NCBI RefSeq assembly: GCF_006970865.1
Contig: NZ_CP035503.1
Span: 571,001-635,000, forward strand
Direction: 5' to 3'
DNA: 64,000 bases
Source: Rhodoferax sediminis
GTDB taxonomy: Bacteria; Pseudomonadota; Gammaproteobacteria; Burkholderiales; Burkholderiaceae_C
Shown: positions 43,858 to 54,412 of the stretch, piece by piece
Position numbering within the stretch: position 1 is the first letter of the stretch
Layout of the letters: every line of letters starts with the position of its first letter
Notes under the pieces: generated by a model
What the model was told of the DNA's origin: nothing
The model's database searches: none
The model's input: only the letters and a program-made list of their open reading frames with translations
Program-made: the position numbers and the translations under genes

Positions 43858-45459
43858 ATGGCGGTGCCGACGCGCCCACGTGGTGACCAGACCGCCGCCT
43901 GGCGGGCGTTGCAGGACGCGAGCCGCGCGGGTGGCCGCAACTTCGGCGACTTCGATCTGCGCGATGCCTTCGCGACCGATCCACAGCGATTTGCGGCGTT
44001 CAGCCAGAGCGCGCCGCACGTCTTCGCCGACCTGTCGAAGAACCTGATCGACGACGCCACGCAGGCGCTGCTGTTCGAACTCGCTCGGCGGTGCGGCGTC
44101 GAGGCGCACCGCGATGCGATGTTCGCGGGCGAGAAGATCAACACGACAGAGCAGCGCGCCGTACTCCACCATTTGTTGAGAAAACCGGCTCAAGCCCATG
44201 CCAGTCATGCGCAATCAGCTATCAATAGTGAAGCAAACGGGTTGACGCATGAACTCGCGCAGGTGCACGCCACGCTGGACGCGATGCTGGCCTACGCGCA
44301 GGCCGTGCGCTTGGATGCCGCCATCACCGACGTCGTCAACATCGGCATTGGCGGCTCCGACCTCGGGCCGCAGATGGCGGTGCTGGCGCTCGATGAATTC
44401 ACCCTGCCGGGCAAGCGCTTTCACTTTGTCTCGAACGTGGACGGCCATGAGCTGGCCGCAGTGCTCAAGCACCTCAGGCCACAGAACACGCTGTTCCTGA
44501 TCGCCTCCAAGACCTTCACCACGGCGGAGACCATGACCAATGCGCAGTCGGCGCGGCGCTGGTTCGAAGGGCAGGGCGGCACCGACATGGCGCGCCACTT
44601 TGCGGCGCTCACCACCAACGTGGCGGCGGCCCGCGAGTTTGGCATCACGACCACCTTTGGTTTCTGGGACTGGGTCGGCGGGCGCTATTCCCTGTGGTCG
44701 GCCATCGGGCTGCCGATTGCCATCGCCATCGGCGAGGCCGGGTTTCGGGACTTCCTGGCGGGCGCGCATGCGATGGACGAGCATTTCCGCACGGCGCCGC
44801 TGCAACGGAACCTGCCCGTGCGCCTGGGCCTGCTCGACGTCTGGTACCGCAACTTCCTGGGCTTCACCAGCCGCAGCATCGCGCCGTACCACAGCGCCCT
44901 CAAGCGGCTGCCGGCCTATTTGCAGCAGCTCGAGATGGAGAGCAACGGCAAGCGCGTCGACCTGCAGGGCCAGGCGCTGCCGTTCGGCACCGCGCCGGTG
45001 CTGTGGGGCGAGCCCGGCACCAACGGCCAGCATGCGTATTTCCAGATGCTGCACCAGGGCACGGATGTGGTGCCGGTCGAATTTGTTGCGGTCAGGAAGC
45101 CGATGCATGACCTGCCGGGACATCACGACCGGCTGCTGGCCAACGCCCTGGCGCAGGCGCAGGCGCTGATGGTGGGCCAGGTGGACGCGGGTGGGCATCG
45201 CCACTTTCCCGGCAACCGGCCCAGCACCTTCCTGCTGTTAGAGGAGCTGACGCCGGCGAGTCTGGGCGCGCTGCTCGCGCTGCAGGAGCACCGCGTGTTC
45301 TCAAGCGGCTCGGTCTGGGGCATCAACAGTTTCGACCAGTGGGGCGTCGAACTCGGCAAGGTGCTGGCCCGGGACATCGAGCCGCGGCTGCAGTCGGGGG
45401 ACAGCACGGGACTGGACGGTTCCACGGCCGGCCTGTTGCAAAAACTGAGAGCCAAATAG
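43858..45459 (+). CDS. pgi: Glucose-6-phosphate isomerase
   Basis: Pgi interconverts glucose and fructose 6-phosphate. The 533-residue protein has GIGGSDLGPQM, FTTAETMTNAQ, the signature DWVGGRYSLWSAIGL, the catalytic Glu region GEPGTNGQHAYFQ and the Lys in the C-terminal GSVWGINSFDQWGVELGK motif. Residues about 118-128 (HASHAQSAINS) look like an inserted stretch and coincide with a short palindrome GCTATCAATAGT at 44218, so repeat-derived DNA may encode part of a loop. Confidence 0.96.
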   Translation: MAVPTRPRGDQTAAWRALQDASRAGGRNFGDFDLRDAFATDPQRFAAFSQSAPHVFADLSKNLIDDATQALLFELARRCGVEAHRDAMFAGEKINTTEQRAVLHHLLRKPAQAHASHAQSAINSEANGLTHELAQVHATLDAMLAYAQAVRLDAAITDVVNIGIGGSDLGPQMAVLALDEFTLPGKRFHFVSNVDGHELAAVLKHLRPQNTLFLIASKTFTTAETMTNAQSARRWFEGQGGTDMARHFAALTTNVAAAREFGITTTFGFWDWVGGRYSLWSAIGLPIAIAIGEAGFRDFLAGAHAMDEHFRTAPLQRNLPVRLGLLDVWYRNFLGFTSRSIAPYHSALKRLPAYLQQLEMESNGKRVDLQGQALPFGTAPVLWGEPGTNGQHAYFQMLHQGTDVVPVEFVAVRKPMHDLPGHHDRLLANALAQAQALMVGQVDAGGHRHFPGNRPSTFLLLEELTPASLGALLALQEHRVFSSGSVWGINSFDQWGVELGKVLARDIEPRLQSGDSTGLDGSTAGLLQKLRAK

Positions 45460-45490
45460 GCTGCAAGCCATTGCAGTTCGTACGCAGTCA

Positions 45491-45507
45491 GCTATAAAAC
45501 AAATAGC
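45491..45507. repeat. 17-bp palindrome, copy 7
   Basis: GCTATAAAACAAATAGC (5-bp arms) lies 31 bp after the pgi stop codon, just before the putative terminator. Confidence 0.5.
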
Positions 45508-45516
45508 ACGCAAGAA

Positions 45517-45550
45517 AAACCCGCAGGTCGCAAGACCGTGGGGTTCTGTT
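45517..45550 (+). terminator. Putative terminator after pgi
   Basis: An imperfect hairpin has AACCC...GGGTT outer and GGTC-GCAA-GACC inner pairing, followed by CTGTTT. It lies between pgi (plus) and the ABC permease gene (minus), so it may serve the convergent unit too. Confidence 0.5.
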
Positions 45551-45570
45551 TCGGGGTTTTGTCTGAAACG

Positions 45571-46455
45571 TCAGAATGCCGCGGGCCGCCATTTGAGCAA
45601 GCGCTTTTCCAGCCGCGTCAGGATGAAGTCGGCCACCAGCGCGACCGCCGCGAGCACGATCATCGCGGCGAACACGCCACTGGCATTGAACGCACCCTGC
45701 GCGGTGGAGATCAGCAGGCCCATGCCCTGCTTGGCACCGAGGAATTCGCCCACCACGGCACCCACCAGCGCAAAGCCGAAGCTCACATGCAGGCTTGCCA
45801 GGATCCAGGACATGGCCGAGGGGATGACGACAGAGGTGGTGAGCTGGCGCTTGGACGCGCCGAGGATGCGCGCATTCGCGATCAGGTACTTATCGGCCTC
45901 GCGCACGCCCTGGAAGGCGTTGCCGAACACGACGAAGAACACCATCACCACGGCCAGCGCCACCTTGGAGGCCATGCCCAGCCCGAGCGCGATGACGAAC
46001 ACCGAGCCGAGCACCACGCGCGGGATCGAGTTGGCGATCTGGATGTACAGGCTGAACACGTCGGCCAGCAGCTTGTTGCGGCCCAGCAGGATGCCGCAGA
46101 TGATGCCGCCGATGCCGCCGATCAGGAAGCCGATCATGGTCTCCTCCAGTGTCACGGCCACCTGCACCCACAGCGGGCCCTGCGAGGTGCCGTCGCGAAT
46201 CCATTCGACGATCTGCGCCCAGATCAGCGAGGGCTGGGAGTAGAAGAAGGGGTCGATCCATTTCAGGTTGGCGCTCAGCTCCCAGCCGCCCAGCACCAGC
46301 ACCAGCACCGCAATGCGCAGGCCGATGATCACGAAGCGGTGCCGGCGGATGGCCGCTTGCGCGACGACGGATTCGCGCGCCAGCGCCTCGTCGCTGAGGG
46401 AGGCGGGCAGGGCCTGATGACCCGGGCTCATGGCAGATGTGGCAATGGCATTCAT
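45571..46455 (-). CDS. ABC transporter permease, NitT/TauT family
   Basis: This is the inner-membrane subunit of a nitrate/sulfonate/taurine-type importer. The 294-residue protein has six membrane helices and the EAA loop around FGNAFQGVREADKYLIANARILGASKRQL. It is the last gene of the three-gene unit (binding protein, ATPase, permease), 11 bp after the ATPase gene. The substrate is unknown. Confidence 0.91.
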   Translation of the reverse strand: MNAIATSAMSPGHQALPASLSDEALARESVVAQAAIRRHRFVIIGLRIAVLVLVLGGWELSANLKWIDPFFYSQPSLIWAQIVEWIRDGTSQGPLWVQVAVTLEETMIGFLIGGIGGIICGILLGRNKLLADVFSLYIQIANSIPRVVLGSVFVIALGLGMASKVALAVVMVFFVVFGNAFQGVREADKYLIANARILGASKRQLTTSVVIPSAMSWILASLHVSFGFALVGAVVGEFLGAKQGMGLLISTAQGAFNASGVFAAMIVLAAVALVADFILTRLEKRLLKWRPAAF

Positions 46456-46466
46456 GGCAAGTCTCT

Positions 46467-47273
46467 TTAATGAATCACGACTTCTTCGCGCAAGTCGGCC
46501 CAGATGTGCTTGGATAGCTCAATGAAGTGCGGGTCGTAGCGCACCTCCGACATGACGCGTGGGCGCGGCAGGTCAATCTCGTACACGCGCTTGAGCGTGG
46601 CCGGGCGCGCCGACAGCACAAACACGCGGTCGGCCAGCGCGATGGCTTCCTCCAGGTCGTGCGTGACGAAAACCACCGAGCCGCCCGTGCCCGACCACAG
46701 TTGCAGCAGCTCGTCCTGCATCAGCGTGCGGGTCTGCATGTCGAGCGCCGAAAAGGGCTCATCCATCAACAGGATCTCGGGGCTGTTGATGAAAGTCTGC
46801 GCCAGCGCCACGCGCTTGCGCATGCCGCCCGAGAGCTGGTGCGGGTAATGGTTGCCGAACGTGTCCAGGCCGACGCGGGCAATCCAGTCCGCGGCGAGCG
46901 CGTGGGCCTGTTTCTTCGGCATGCCGCGAAACAGCGGACCGGCCGCGACGTTGTCCGCCACGCTGCGCCACGGGAACACCGCGTCGGCCTGGAACACGAA
47001 GCCGATGCGCGGGTCGATGCCCTGCACCGGCTGGCCCATGACGTCCACCTCGCCTACGGTCGGGCGGAGCAGGCCGGTGATCATGTTCAGCGTGGTCGAC
47101 TTGCCGCAGCCGGTGGGGCCGACGATGGCGACAAATTCGCCGCGCGCCACCGACATGGTGAAGTTGCGCAACGCCACCGTGGCGTTGCCGTCCGCGGAAA
47201 TGAAGCGCAGCGAGACATCGCGGAAGTCGATCGCCGGGGTGTTTCCGGCGCTGGCCGGCAGGTCGTTCTTCAT
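46467..47273 (-). CDS. ABC transporter ATPase, NitT/TauT family
   Basis: The 268-residue ATPase has Walker A GPTGCGKST, signature LSGGMRKR, Walker B ILLMDEPFSALD and the switch histidine in VVFVTHDLEEAI, all typical of the SsuB/TauB group. It starts one base after the binding-protein stop codon. Confidence 0.93.
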   Translation of the reverse strand: MKNDLPASAGNTPAIDFRDVSLRFISADGNATVALRNFTMSVARGEFVAIVGPTGCGKSTTLNMITGLLRPTVGEVDVMGQPVQGIDPRIGFVFQADAVFPWRSVADNVAAGPLFRGMPKKQAHALAADWIARVGLDTFGNHYPHQLSGGMRKRVALAQTFINSPEILLMDEPFSALDMQTRTLMQDELLQLWSGTGGSVVFVTHDLEEAIALADRVFVLSARPATLKRVYEIDLPRPRVMSEVRYDPHFIELSKHIWADLREEVVIH

Positions 47274-47274
47274 G

Positions 47275-48288
47275 TTACTTGGGGGCGCTCAGGTAGGCGT
47301 TGGTGTAGGTCTTGGACAGGTCGATGTTCTTGCTCTTGACCAGCGGCTTGTAGGTCGCGAGCACCTTGAGCACCGTTTCCGGGCCGCCGGCGGGCATGCG
47401 CGCATCGCTGGTGAACATCGGCAGCGAGGACTTCAGCGCCTGCACATACAGCGCCTTGTCGCTGCCGTAGTAGTCGCGCGGCACCAGTTCGGCAATCTGC
47501 TCGGCCGTGTGCGTGTGGATATAGGCCATGGTGCGCGCGAAGGCCTGCGCCAGCTTGGAAGCCTGCTCCTTGTGCGCTTCGGCCCAGGTGTTTTGCACGT
47601 ACAGGCTGGCCGCCGGGTACAGGCCGCCCAGCGCCGCCTTTGTGCCCTCTTCGGTGCGCAGGTCCACCAGCACCTGGGCGTCGCCGGTCTTGAGCATCTG
47701 CGACACGGTGGGCTCGGTCGTCATGCCGGCCTGGATGCGGTCCTGCTTGATGGCGGCGATGAAGGAGTTGCCCGCACCGACCGGCAGGAGCGAATAATCC
47801 TTCGAGGCGACGCCCTGGCGATCGGCCAGGTAGCGGGTCAGGAAATCGGTGGACGAGCCCAGCCCGGTCACGCCGAGCGTCTTGCCCTTGGCGTCGGCCA
47901 TGCTCTTGAAGCCTGCAGCCGCCGCCTTGGTCGAGACCAATTCCACCTCACCGGGCACCTTGCAGAACACTGCGATCGCCTGGACTTCCTTGCCCTTGCT
48001 CTGCAGGTCGATGGTGTGGTCGTAAAAGCCCACCACGCCCTGCACGGCGCCGGCGATCAGCTGGTTTTCGGCGTCCACGCCGGCGGGCTGCGACTGCAGC
48101 TCCACGCTCAGGCCGGCGTCCTTGAAGTAGCCCAGCGCCTCGGTCAGCTTGGCCGGCAGGTAGATGATCTTGTTGATGCCGCCCACCATGATGGTGATGG
48201 GCGCATCGGCGGCCTGGGCGAGGGGAGCGGCGGCGGCCAGGGCCGTGCAAAGGGCGGCGGTGAGCAGGGTACGGCGTGAAGGACGCAT
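47275..48288 (-). CDS. ABC transporter substrate-binding protein, NitT/TauT family
   Basis: The 337-residue periplasmic protein has a signal peptide with a twin-arginine-like start (MRPSRRTLLTAALCTALAAAAPLAQA|AD) and an SsuA/THI5-like fold (IYLPAKLTEALGYFKDAGLSVEL, GLGSSTDFLTRYLA). The start at 48288 was chosen for the signal peptide. It heads the minus-strand unit and is divergent from a response regulator gene across about 157 bp, so the two-component system may control it. Candidate substrates are sulfonates, nitrate, pyrimidine precursors or aromatic acids. Confidence 0.88.
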   Translation of the reverse strand: MRPSRRTLLTAALCTALAAAAPLAQAADAPITIMVGGINKIIYLPAKLTEALGYFKDAGLSVELQSQPAGVDAENQLIAGAVQGVVGFYDHTIDLQSKGKEVQAIAVFCKVPGEVELVSTKAAAAGFKSMADAKGKTLGVTGLGSSTDFLTRYLADRQGVASKDYSLLPVGAGNSFIAAIKQDRIQAGMTTEPTVSQMLKTGDAQVLVDLRTEEGTKAALGGLYPAASLYVQNTWAEAHKEQASKLAQAFARTMAYIHTHTAEQIAELVPRDYYGSDKALYVQALKSSLPMFTSDARMPAGGPETVLKVLATYKPLVKSKNIDLSKTYTNAYLSAPK

Positions 48289-48445
48289 GGTGTGTAATCT
48301 CCTGGGTGATGAACAAGGACTGCGAGCACTGGCGCCGCAGGACCCTGCCAGTCTAGGAAATGCCATCCTTCGGGCAGCTTTCGCCCGCTGGCGAAATTTC
48401 TCATGGTTAACCCTAGTTTGTAAAATTGACCGAGCCGCCTTTCCC

Positions 48446-49120
48446 ATGAAGCTCCTGCTCATCGAAGACAACCTGCAGCTGGCCCATTGGCTGGCCAGCT
48501 TGCTGCGCGAGCAGAATTTCGTGGTGGACCACATGGAGGACGGGGATGCCGCCGACCGCCAGCTGCAGCAGGCGCGCTACGACGTGGTGCTGCTGGACCT
48601 GAACATCCCGCGCCTTTCGGGGAAGGGCGTGCTGCGCCGGCTGCGCGAGCGGCGCGACGAGGTGCCGGTGCTGATCCTGACCGCGGCCGCATCGCTCGAC
48701 CAGAAGGTGCAGTGCCTGGAAATCGGCGCCGACGACTATCTGGTCAAGCCGTTTGAAGCCCGCGAGCTGGTGGCGCGCATCAAGGCGCTGGTGCGCCGCC
48801 AGGTGCCGGGCAAGGCCAATGACATGAGCTGCGGCGATTTGCACTACGACCTGCGCACGCGCCAGTTCGCGCTGGCCGGGCATGAACTGGCGCTGCCGCC
48901 GCGCGAGCGCACGCTCCTGGAGACGCTGATGCTCCGGAGCGGCAGCACCGTGCCCAAACAGACGCTGATCGACGGCCTGTTCGACCTGGACGACGAGCCC
49001 AGTGCCGACGCGCTCGAGCTGTACGTGCATCGCCTGCGCAAGAAACTTGAGGGCAGCCAGGCCACCATCATCACCCTGCGCGGCGTCGGCTACCTGCTGC
49101 GAACTCGCGACGATGGCTAG
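48446..49120 (+). CDS. OmpR-family response regulator (TctD-like)
   Basis: The 224-residue protein has a receiver domain with acidic pocket (IEDN), phospho-acceptor Asp51 (VVLLDLNIP), conserved Thr/Ala and Lys (DYLVKPFE), and a C-terminal winged-helix DNA-binding domain (VHRLRKKLEGSQATIITLRGVGYLL). It resembles the TctD/QseB group. Its stop lies inside the kinase start (8-bp overlap). Confidence 0.93.
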   Translation: MKLLLIEDNLQLAHWLASLLREQNFVVDHMEDGDAADRQLQQARYDVVLLDLNIPRLSGKGVLRRLRERRDEVPVLILTAAASLDQKVQCLEIGADDYLVKPFEARELVARIKALVRRQVPGKANDMSCGDLHYDLRTRQFALAGHELALPPRERTLLETLMLRSGSTVPKQTLIDGLFDLDDEPSADALELYVHRLRKKLEGSQATIITLRGVGYLLRTRDDG

Positions 49121-50531
49121 CCTGCGCCTGCGCCTGGCGGCGTGGCTGCTGCTGCCGCTGTCGGTGTTCGTGGCGGTCTGCGGCTATCTGAATTGGCAAA
49201 ACGCCGCGGAGGTGGCCGACTACGTGCAGGACCATGACCTGCTGGCCTCGGCCAAGGTGTTGTCGGACCGGCTGATCTGGGAAGGCGATGACATCCGGGC
49301 CAGCGTGCCGCCGGCGGCGCTGAGTCTGTTTGTCTCGCCCGCCCGCGACCGCGTCTTCTTGAGTGTGACGGGCGCCGATGGGCGGCTGCTGGCAGGCTCG
49401 CCGGATTTTCCCATGCCGCCGTCACGGCGACTCGCAGGGGTGGACCGGGCGCAGTGGTATGACGCCACATTCGACGGCTTGCGCGTGCGCGCGGTGATCA
49501 CCCAGCGCTCGATGTACGACGTGGGCGGCGCACGGGATGTCACGATTGCGGTCGGCAAGACCACGGGCAGCCGCGACCACATGCTGCGCACCTTGTGGTG
49601 GCCGTCCATGGAGTATTTGCTGGTGGCGCTGGTGCTGGCCATTGTGCTGACGACGCTGGCGCTGACCTGGGAGCTGCGCCCGGTCGTGCGGCTGAGCCGC
49701 CAGCTCGCGCAGCGCGACCCGCTGCACCTGGACTTCGTGGTGGATGCGCATGCGCTGCACACGGAGCTGCGCCCCGTGGCCGAGACCATCAACCGGTTCG
49801 TGCGCCAGCTCAAGATGCACTCCGAGGCGCAGCGGCGCTTCATTGCCGATGCGGCGCATCAACTGCGCACGCCGCTGGCGCTGCAGGCCTCGCAGATCGA
49901 GTACGCGCGCTACACGCGAGCGCACCGGCAGAACTGGGAGACGCGCCGCGCCGACATGGACACGCTGTGGCTGGCCATGCAGACCAGCAACCGCCGGCTG
50001 GTGGACGTGACCAACAAGCTGCTGCTGCTGGCGCAGGCCGAGCATGGCGATGCACACACGCGCCTGGAGCGGGTCGATCTCGCCGCGGTGGCGCTGCGCA
50101 GCGTGGAACAGCTGGCGGCGCTGGCGGATCGTCGTCACATCGATCTGGGCCTAGACGCACCGCAGGCTGCGGGGACCGCGGCGGTGCAGGCGCAACCCGC
50201 GCTGCTCGATGCGCTGGTGACCAACCTGCTGGAGAACGCGCTGCGCTACACGCAGGAGGGCGGGCGCGTAACGGTGGGCGTGCGCGTGGCCGGCGCGGTC
50301 GTCGAATTGACGGTGGAAGACAACGGGCCAGGCATTCCGGCCGAGGCAATGGAGCGCGTGTTCGAGCGCTTCTACCGCGTCGCGCAGGACACCGAGGGTA
50401 CCGGGCTGGGACTGGCGATCGTGCAGGAGATCGCACGCGCGTTTGGCGCCACAATCCAGCTCGCCGCCAACCCGCACGAGGCGCACGGCCTGCTGGTAAC
50501 GGTGCGCTTTCCCGCGGGCGTTTCCACGTAA
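49113..50531 (+). CDS. Sensor histidine kinase (TctE-like, 2CSK_N domain)
   Basis: The 472-residue membrane kinase has a first helix at residues 9-27, a periplasmic sensor domain of the 2CSK_N type, a second helix at about 166-186, HAMP-like region, phospho-acceptor His249 (FIADAAHQLRTPL), N-box NLLENALRYT, and G-boxes DNGPGIP and GTGLGLAIV. TctE-like kinases in relatives sense tricarboxylates or other organic acids. The start at 49113 overlaps the regulator gene by 8 bp. The signal sensed here is unknown. Confidence 0.92.
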   Translation: MASLRLRLAAWLLLPLSVFVAVCGYLNWQNAAEVADYVQDHDLLASAKVLSDRLIWEGDDIRASVPPAALSLFVSPARDRVFLSVTGADGRLLAGSPDFPMPPSRRLAGVDRAQWYDATFDGLRVRAVITQRSMYDVGGARDVTIAVGKTTGSRDHMLRTLWWPSMEYLLVALVLAIVLTTLALTWELRPVVRLSRQLAQRDPLHLDFVVDAHALHTELRPVAETINRFVRQLKMHSEAQRRFIADAAHQLRTPLALQASQIEYARYTRAHRQNWETRRADMDTLWLAMQTSNRRLVDVTNKLLLLAQAEHGDAHTRLERVDLAAVALRSVEQLAALADRRHIDLGLDAPQAAGTAAVQAQPALLDALVTNLLENALRYTQEGGRVTVGVRVAGAVVELTVEDNGPGIPAEAMERVFERFYRVAQDTEGTGLGLAIVQEIARAFGATIQLAANPHEAHGLLVTVRFPAGVST

Positions 50532-50567
50532 AAAGCCCCCGCAGGTCGTGCAACCTGCGGGGGCTTT
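50532..50567. terminator. Bidirectional terminator between kinase gene and groEL
   Basis: A perfect 15-bp stem, AAAGCCCCCGCAGGT and ACCTGCGGGGGCTTT, with a 6-nt loop lies between the convergent kinase (plus) and groEL (minus) genes. A-run and T-run ends suit both directions. Confidence 0.9.
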
Positions 50568-50613
50568 GGGGCCTGCTTCGCTGGTTGGACCAGCGAAGTC
50601 GGTCAGTGCGGGA

Positions 50614-52281
<1,668 letters not shown>

Positions 52282-52315
52282 TCAGTTGATTGATAACGTG
52301 TGAAAGAGCGGGAAA

Positions 52316-52606
52316 TTACTTCTCGACGACCGCAAACAGGTCTTCTTCTTTCATGACAAGCAGTTCGTCGCCATCGACCTTGACGGTCTGGCCGCTGTAT
52401 TTGCCAAACAGCACACGGTCGCCGACCTTGACGGCCATGGGGCTCAGATCGCCCTTGTCGTTCTTTTTGCCGGGGCCAACGGCCAGCACTTCACCCTGAT
52501 CGGGCTTTTCGGCGGCGTTGTCGGGGATCACGATGCCAGAGGCGGTCTTGGTTTCGCTTTCAACGCGTTTGACGATCACGCGGTCGTGCAAAGGACGAAG
52601 TTTCAT
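52316..52606 (-). CDS. groES: Co-chaperonin GroES
   Basis: GroES is the heptameric lid of GroEL. The 96-residue protein ([18 protein letters not shown]...) has the mobile-loop region [20 protein letters not shown] and normal length. The start at 52606 follows GGAGC-type ribosome sequence; an in-frame upstream extension has no family similarity. Confidence 0.98.
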   Translation of the reverse strand: MKLRPLHDRVIVKRVESETKTASGIVIPDNAAEKPDQGEVLAVGPGKKNDKGDLSPMAVKVGDRVLFGKYSGQTVKVDGDELLVMKEEDLFAVVEK

Positions 52607-52696
52607 AAGTGCTCCTTGTTTTAAAACAATGGGTTTGGGAATCAAAAGCAGCCACCGGAAAGCAACTGCCTGCCAACTCGCTGGATCGAGCGCTTG

Positions 52697-52723
52697 TTAG
52701 CACTCAATGCGGTCGAGTGCTAA
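52697..52723. promoter_or_regulatory. CIRCE operator (HrcA site) of groESL
   Basis: TTAGCACTC-N9-GAGTGCTAA is a perfect match to the CIRCE consensus, with the standard 9-bp spacer. HrcA binds this site and represses groESL when unfolded proteins are few. It sits just downstream of the -10 box, 90 bp upstream of groES. The hrcA gene itself is not in the window. Confidence 0.96.
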
Positions 52724-52750
52724 TGATAAGGGTTTTTAGCGGATTTTCAA
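52723..52750 (-). promoter_or_regulatory. Sigma-70 promoter of groESL
   Basis: On the minus strand, -35 TTGAAA (52750-52745) and -10 TATCAT (52728-52723) are separated by 16 bp, directly upstream of CIRCE. This is the usual arrangement for HrcA-controlled chaperone genes. Confidence 0.72.
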
Positions 52751-52800
52751 GGGGCGCCGATAGCCGGCAACGCAATTTCGGGTCAGATGCCGGCTCTCGG

Positions 52801-52880
52801 TGTCGATTCTGGGTCAGTTCAGAACTTTTCGCTCTTAATTGTGAACATTTTTGACAAGCCAGTGAACGTAACTTGTTGCC
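52801..52880. repeat. Candidate transposon left end with transposase-binding repeats
   Basis: After TGTCGATTC, a GAAC core recurs about every 20 bp: TTCAGAACTTTT (about 52819), TTGTGAACATTTT (about 52840) and CAGTGAACGTAACTT (about 52860). Regularly spaced repeats of this size are what TnsB/TniA proteins bind. Between 52880 and 53160 no gene was recognised. Confidence 0.45.
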
Positions 52881-53159
52881 GCGCTTGGGTTTTCTCACAG
52901 GCGGTCAAGAGTTTGGGCTGATGCGCCCTCGGACTTTTGAGGACACCATCAAGCAAGATGTTGAAAATAGGTGGTCGAACAAAATTTCAGAAATAACTGC
53001 GAATACCTACGTCGGATCAGGCAAAGTTGTGCGTCAGGGGCAAATGCCGCCTGGTTCCAATGCTTCGTGGCGTACCTCAACTTAACTTCAACCCGAACGG
53101 ATCGGTTGATGCCTAGTGCCCAACGATATTTGTCCAACAATATGTCGAGCCGGGTAAGG

Positions 53160-53690
53160 TCAGCCGCCAACCTTGACTCTTGGAGTTGGGCGTGCCCCTG
53201 TTCTGCCCGCCCGCGAGGGAACGCCGTGGATCCGATCCGTGGTTGCCTCGCTATCAATGTGCTCAATGGCTGCGGTGACAAATTTTATAGAGGCCACCTC
53301 AAGGCGTCGCACGTCTCTCTCTGGTATGTACTTGCGAAGGCCTATTTCCTGCTGAAATATCTTCCAAACCAGCACCCTTTGCAGCTTCTTCCCTGACTCA
53401 GTAATTCTGAAGCTGGTCAGTGATTGTCCTTGTCCACGCTTGATTCGGGAGACAAATCCGTTTTGCTCTAAATGACCGAGGTGGCCAATCAAGTTGGTGC
53501 GGCCCAGGCCAGTAAGCATTTCAATCGAACGATAGTTGGCTGGCTGGCCATTCTCCAGTGCAACAAGCACTGATGCCGCTGCCGGGCTGAGGCCCAGCGG
53601 CGCTGCTGCGACTGAGATTAGCCGCACGGCGGCGGCGGCGGCTCGAGCCAAGTTGATGCTATAGGAAATGGAAACGGCATCTCTAACCAC
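53160..53690 (-). CDS. MarR-like winged-helix regulator
   Basis: The 176-residue protein has a MarR-type winged helix: LSPAAASVLVALENGQPANYRSIEMLTGLGRTNLIGHLGHLEQNGFVSRIKRGQGQSLTSFRITESGKK without the usual DxRxxxL motif in exact form. The start was set at the GTG 53690, which has GAGAGG 7 bp upstream; the frame opens at 53711. It points toward the left end of the transposon and away from the tns operon. Control of transposition is possible but not shown. Confidence 0.65.
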   Translation of the reverse strand: MVRDAVSISYSINLARAAAAAVRLISVAAAPLGLSPAAASVLVALENGQPANYRSIEMLTGLGRTNLIGHLGHLEQNGFVSRIKRGQGQSLTSFRITESGKKLQRVLVWKIFQQEIGLRKYIPERDVRRLEVASIKFVTAAIEHIDSEATTDRIHGVPSRAGRTGARPTPRVKVGG

Positions 53691-53925
53691 GGTTATGCCT
53701 CTCGCAAGCACGTTGGCTCAATCCAACAAGAATTGATGATTTCGCGAATGTCAATTTTGACATTAATTGGGCGACTCATGCCTGAAGGCATGGGGTGTGC
53801 GAATTTCATATTTACGCCGATGATCGATGTGCAAATTGAATTGAACGCATCAATGGAGCAAAGGTACGACCGCCCAGGTTGAATCTTGATTGCCAAGTCC
53901 CCTATAGTCCCGCGACATTTGAAGG

Positions 53926-54228
53926 ATGCGCGAGAAAAACCGACCCGAAGCACAGCCCAGCCAAGCAAAACCAACGACCCTGGAAGAGGAGGTACAGGCG
54001 TTCCTCCTTGAACGCTACGGACCTTTGGTGCCTGCTGGGGAACTTTGGAAGGTCTTGCACTTTCCGACGGCCGATGCGTTCAGGCGGGCCGTTTTACACG
54101 GGCGCGTCTCGCTACAACTATTCACACTGAAAGGAAGACGTGGAAGATTCGCCGCGGCCTCAGCGGTGGCCGCATACATCGCCGCTGACTCATCTGCAGC
54201 CCAGAGGATTCAAGACATGCCGAAGTAA
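53926..54228 (+). CDS. Small DNA-binding-like protein, unknown
   Basis: The 100-residue protein has ERYGPLVPAGELWKVLHFPTADAFRRAVLHGRVSLQLF, which loosely resembles PrtN-like or excisionase-type helix-turn-helix proteins. The ribosome site AAGG lies too close to the ATG, which lowers confidence. It sits between the left end and tnsA in the same direction as the tns operon. Confidence 0.42.
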   Translation: MREKNRPEAQPSQAKPTTLEEEVQAFLLERYGPLVPAGELWKVLHFPTADAFRRAVLHGRVSLQLFTLKGRRGRFAAASAVAAYIAADSSAAQRIQDMPK

Positions 54229-54290
54229 ATAAATAGAGGGCAGATTGGGCCCCAAAACCCAAAACGGCCACCTTAAAGGGCAGCCGTCTT

Positions 54291-54348
54291 GAGGAGTACA
54301 CAGAAAAACTGATACGTCGAAGCAACGCCAGTTTCCCCAGTACTCCTC
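54291..54348 (+). promoter_or_regulatory. Long two-stem hairpin upstream of tnsA
   Basis: GAGGAGTAC (54291-54299) pairs perfectly with GTACTCCTC (54340-54348), and inside it AAACTG (54306-54311) pairs with CAGTTT (54329-54334) around a 17-nt loop. It ends 64 bp before tnsA. It could be an RNA control element, a protein-binding site or a weak terminator; there is no U run. Confidence 0.5.
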
Positions 54349-54412
54349 CCAAAGTCAAGCGATCTAAATCCCAACTGTTGCCGGGATGAGACAACCTTTG
54401 CCTGGAGAAAGC

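Noticed and set aside
52872..53396. Two plus-strand ORFs of 70 and 141 codons at the transposon left end
   Set aside because: They overlap each other and the MarR-like gene in antisense, with no motif or ribosome site.
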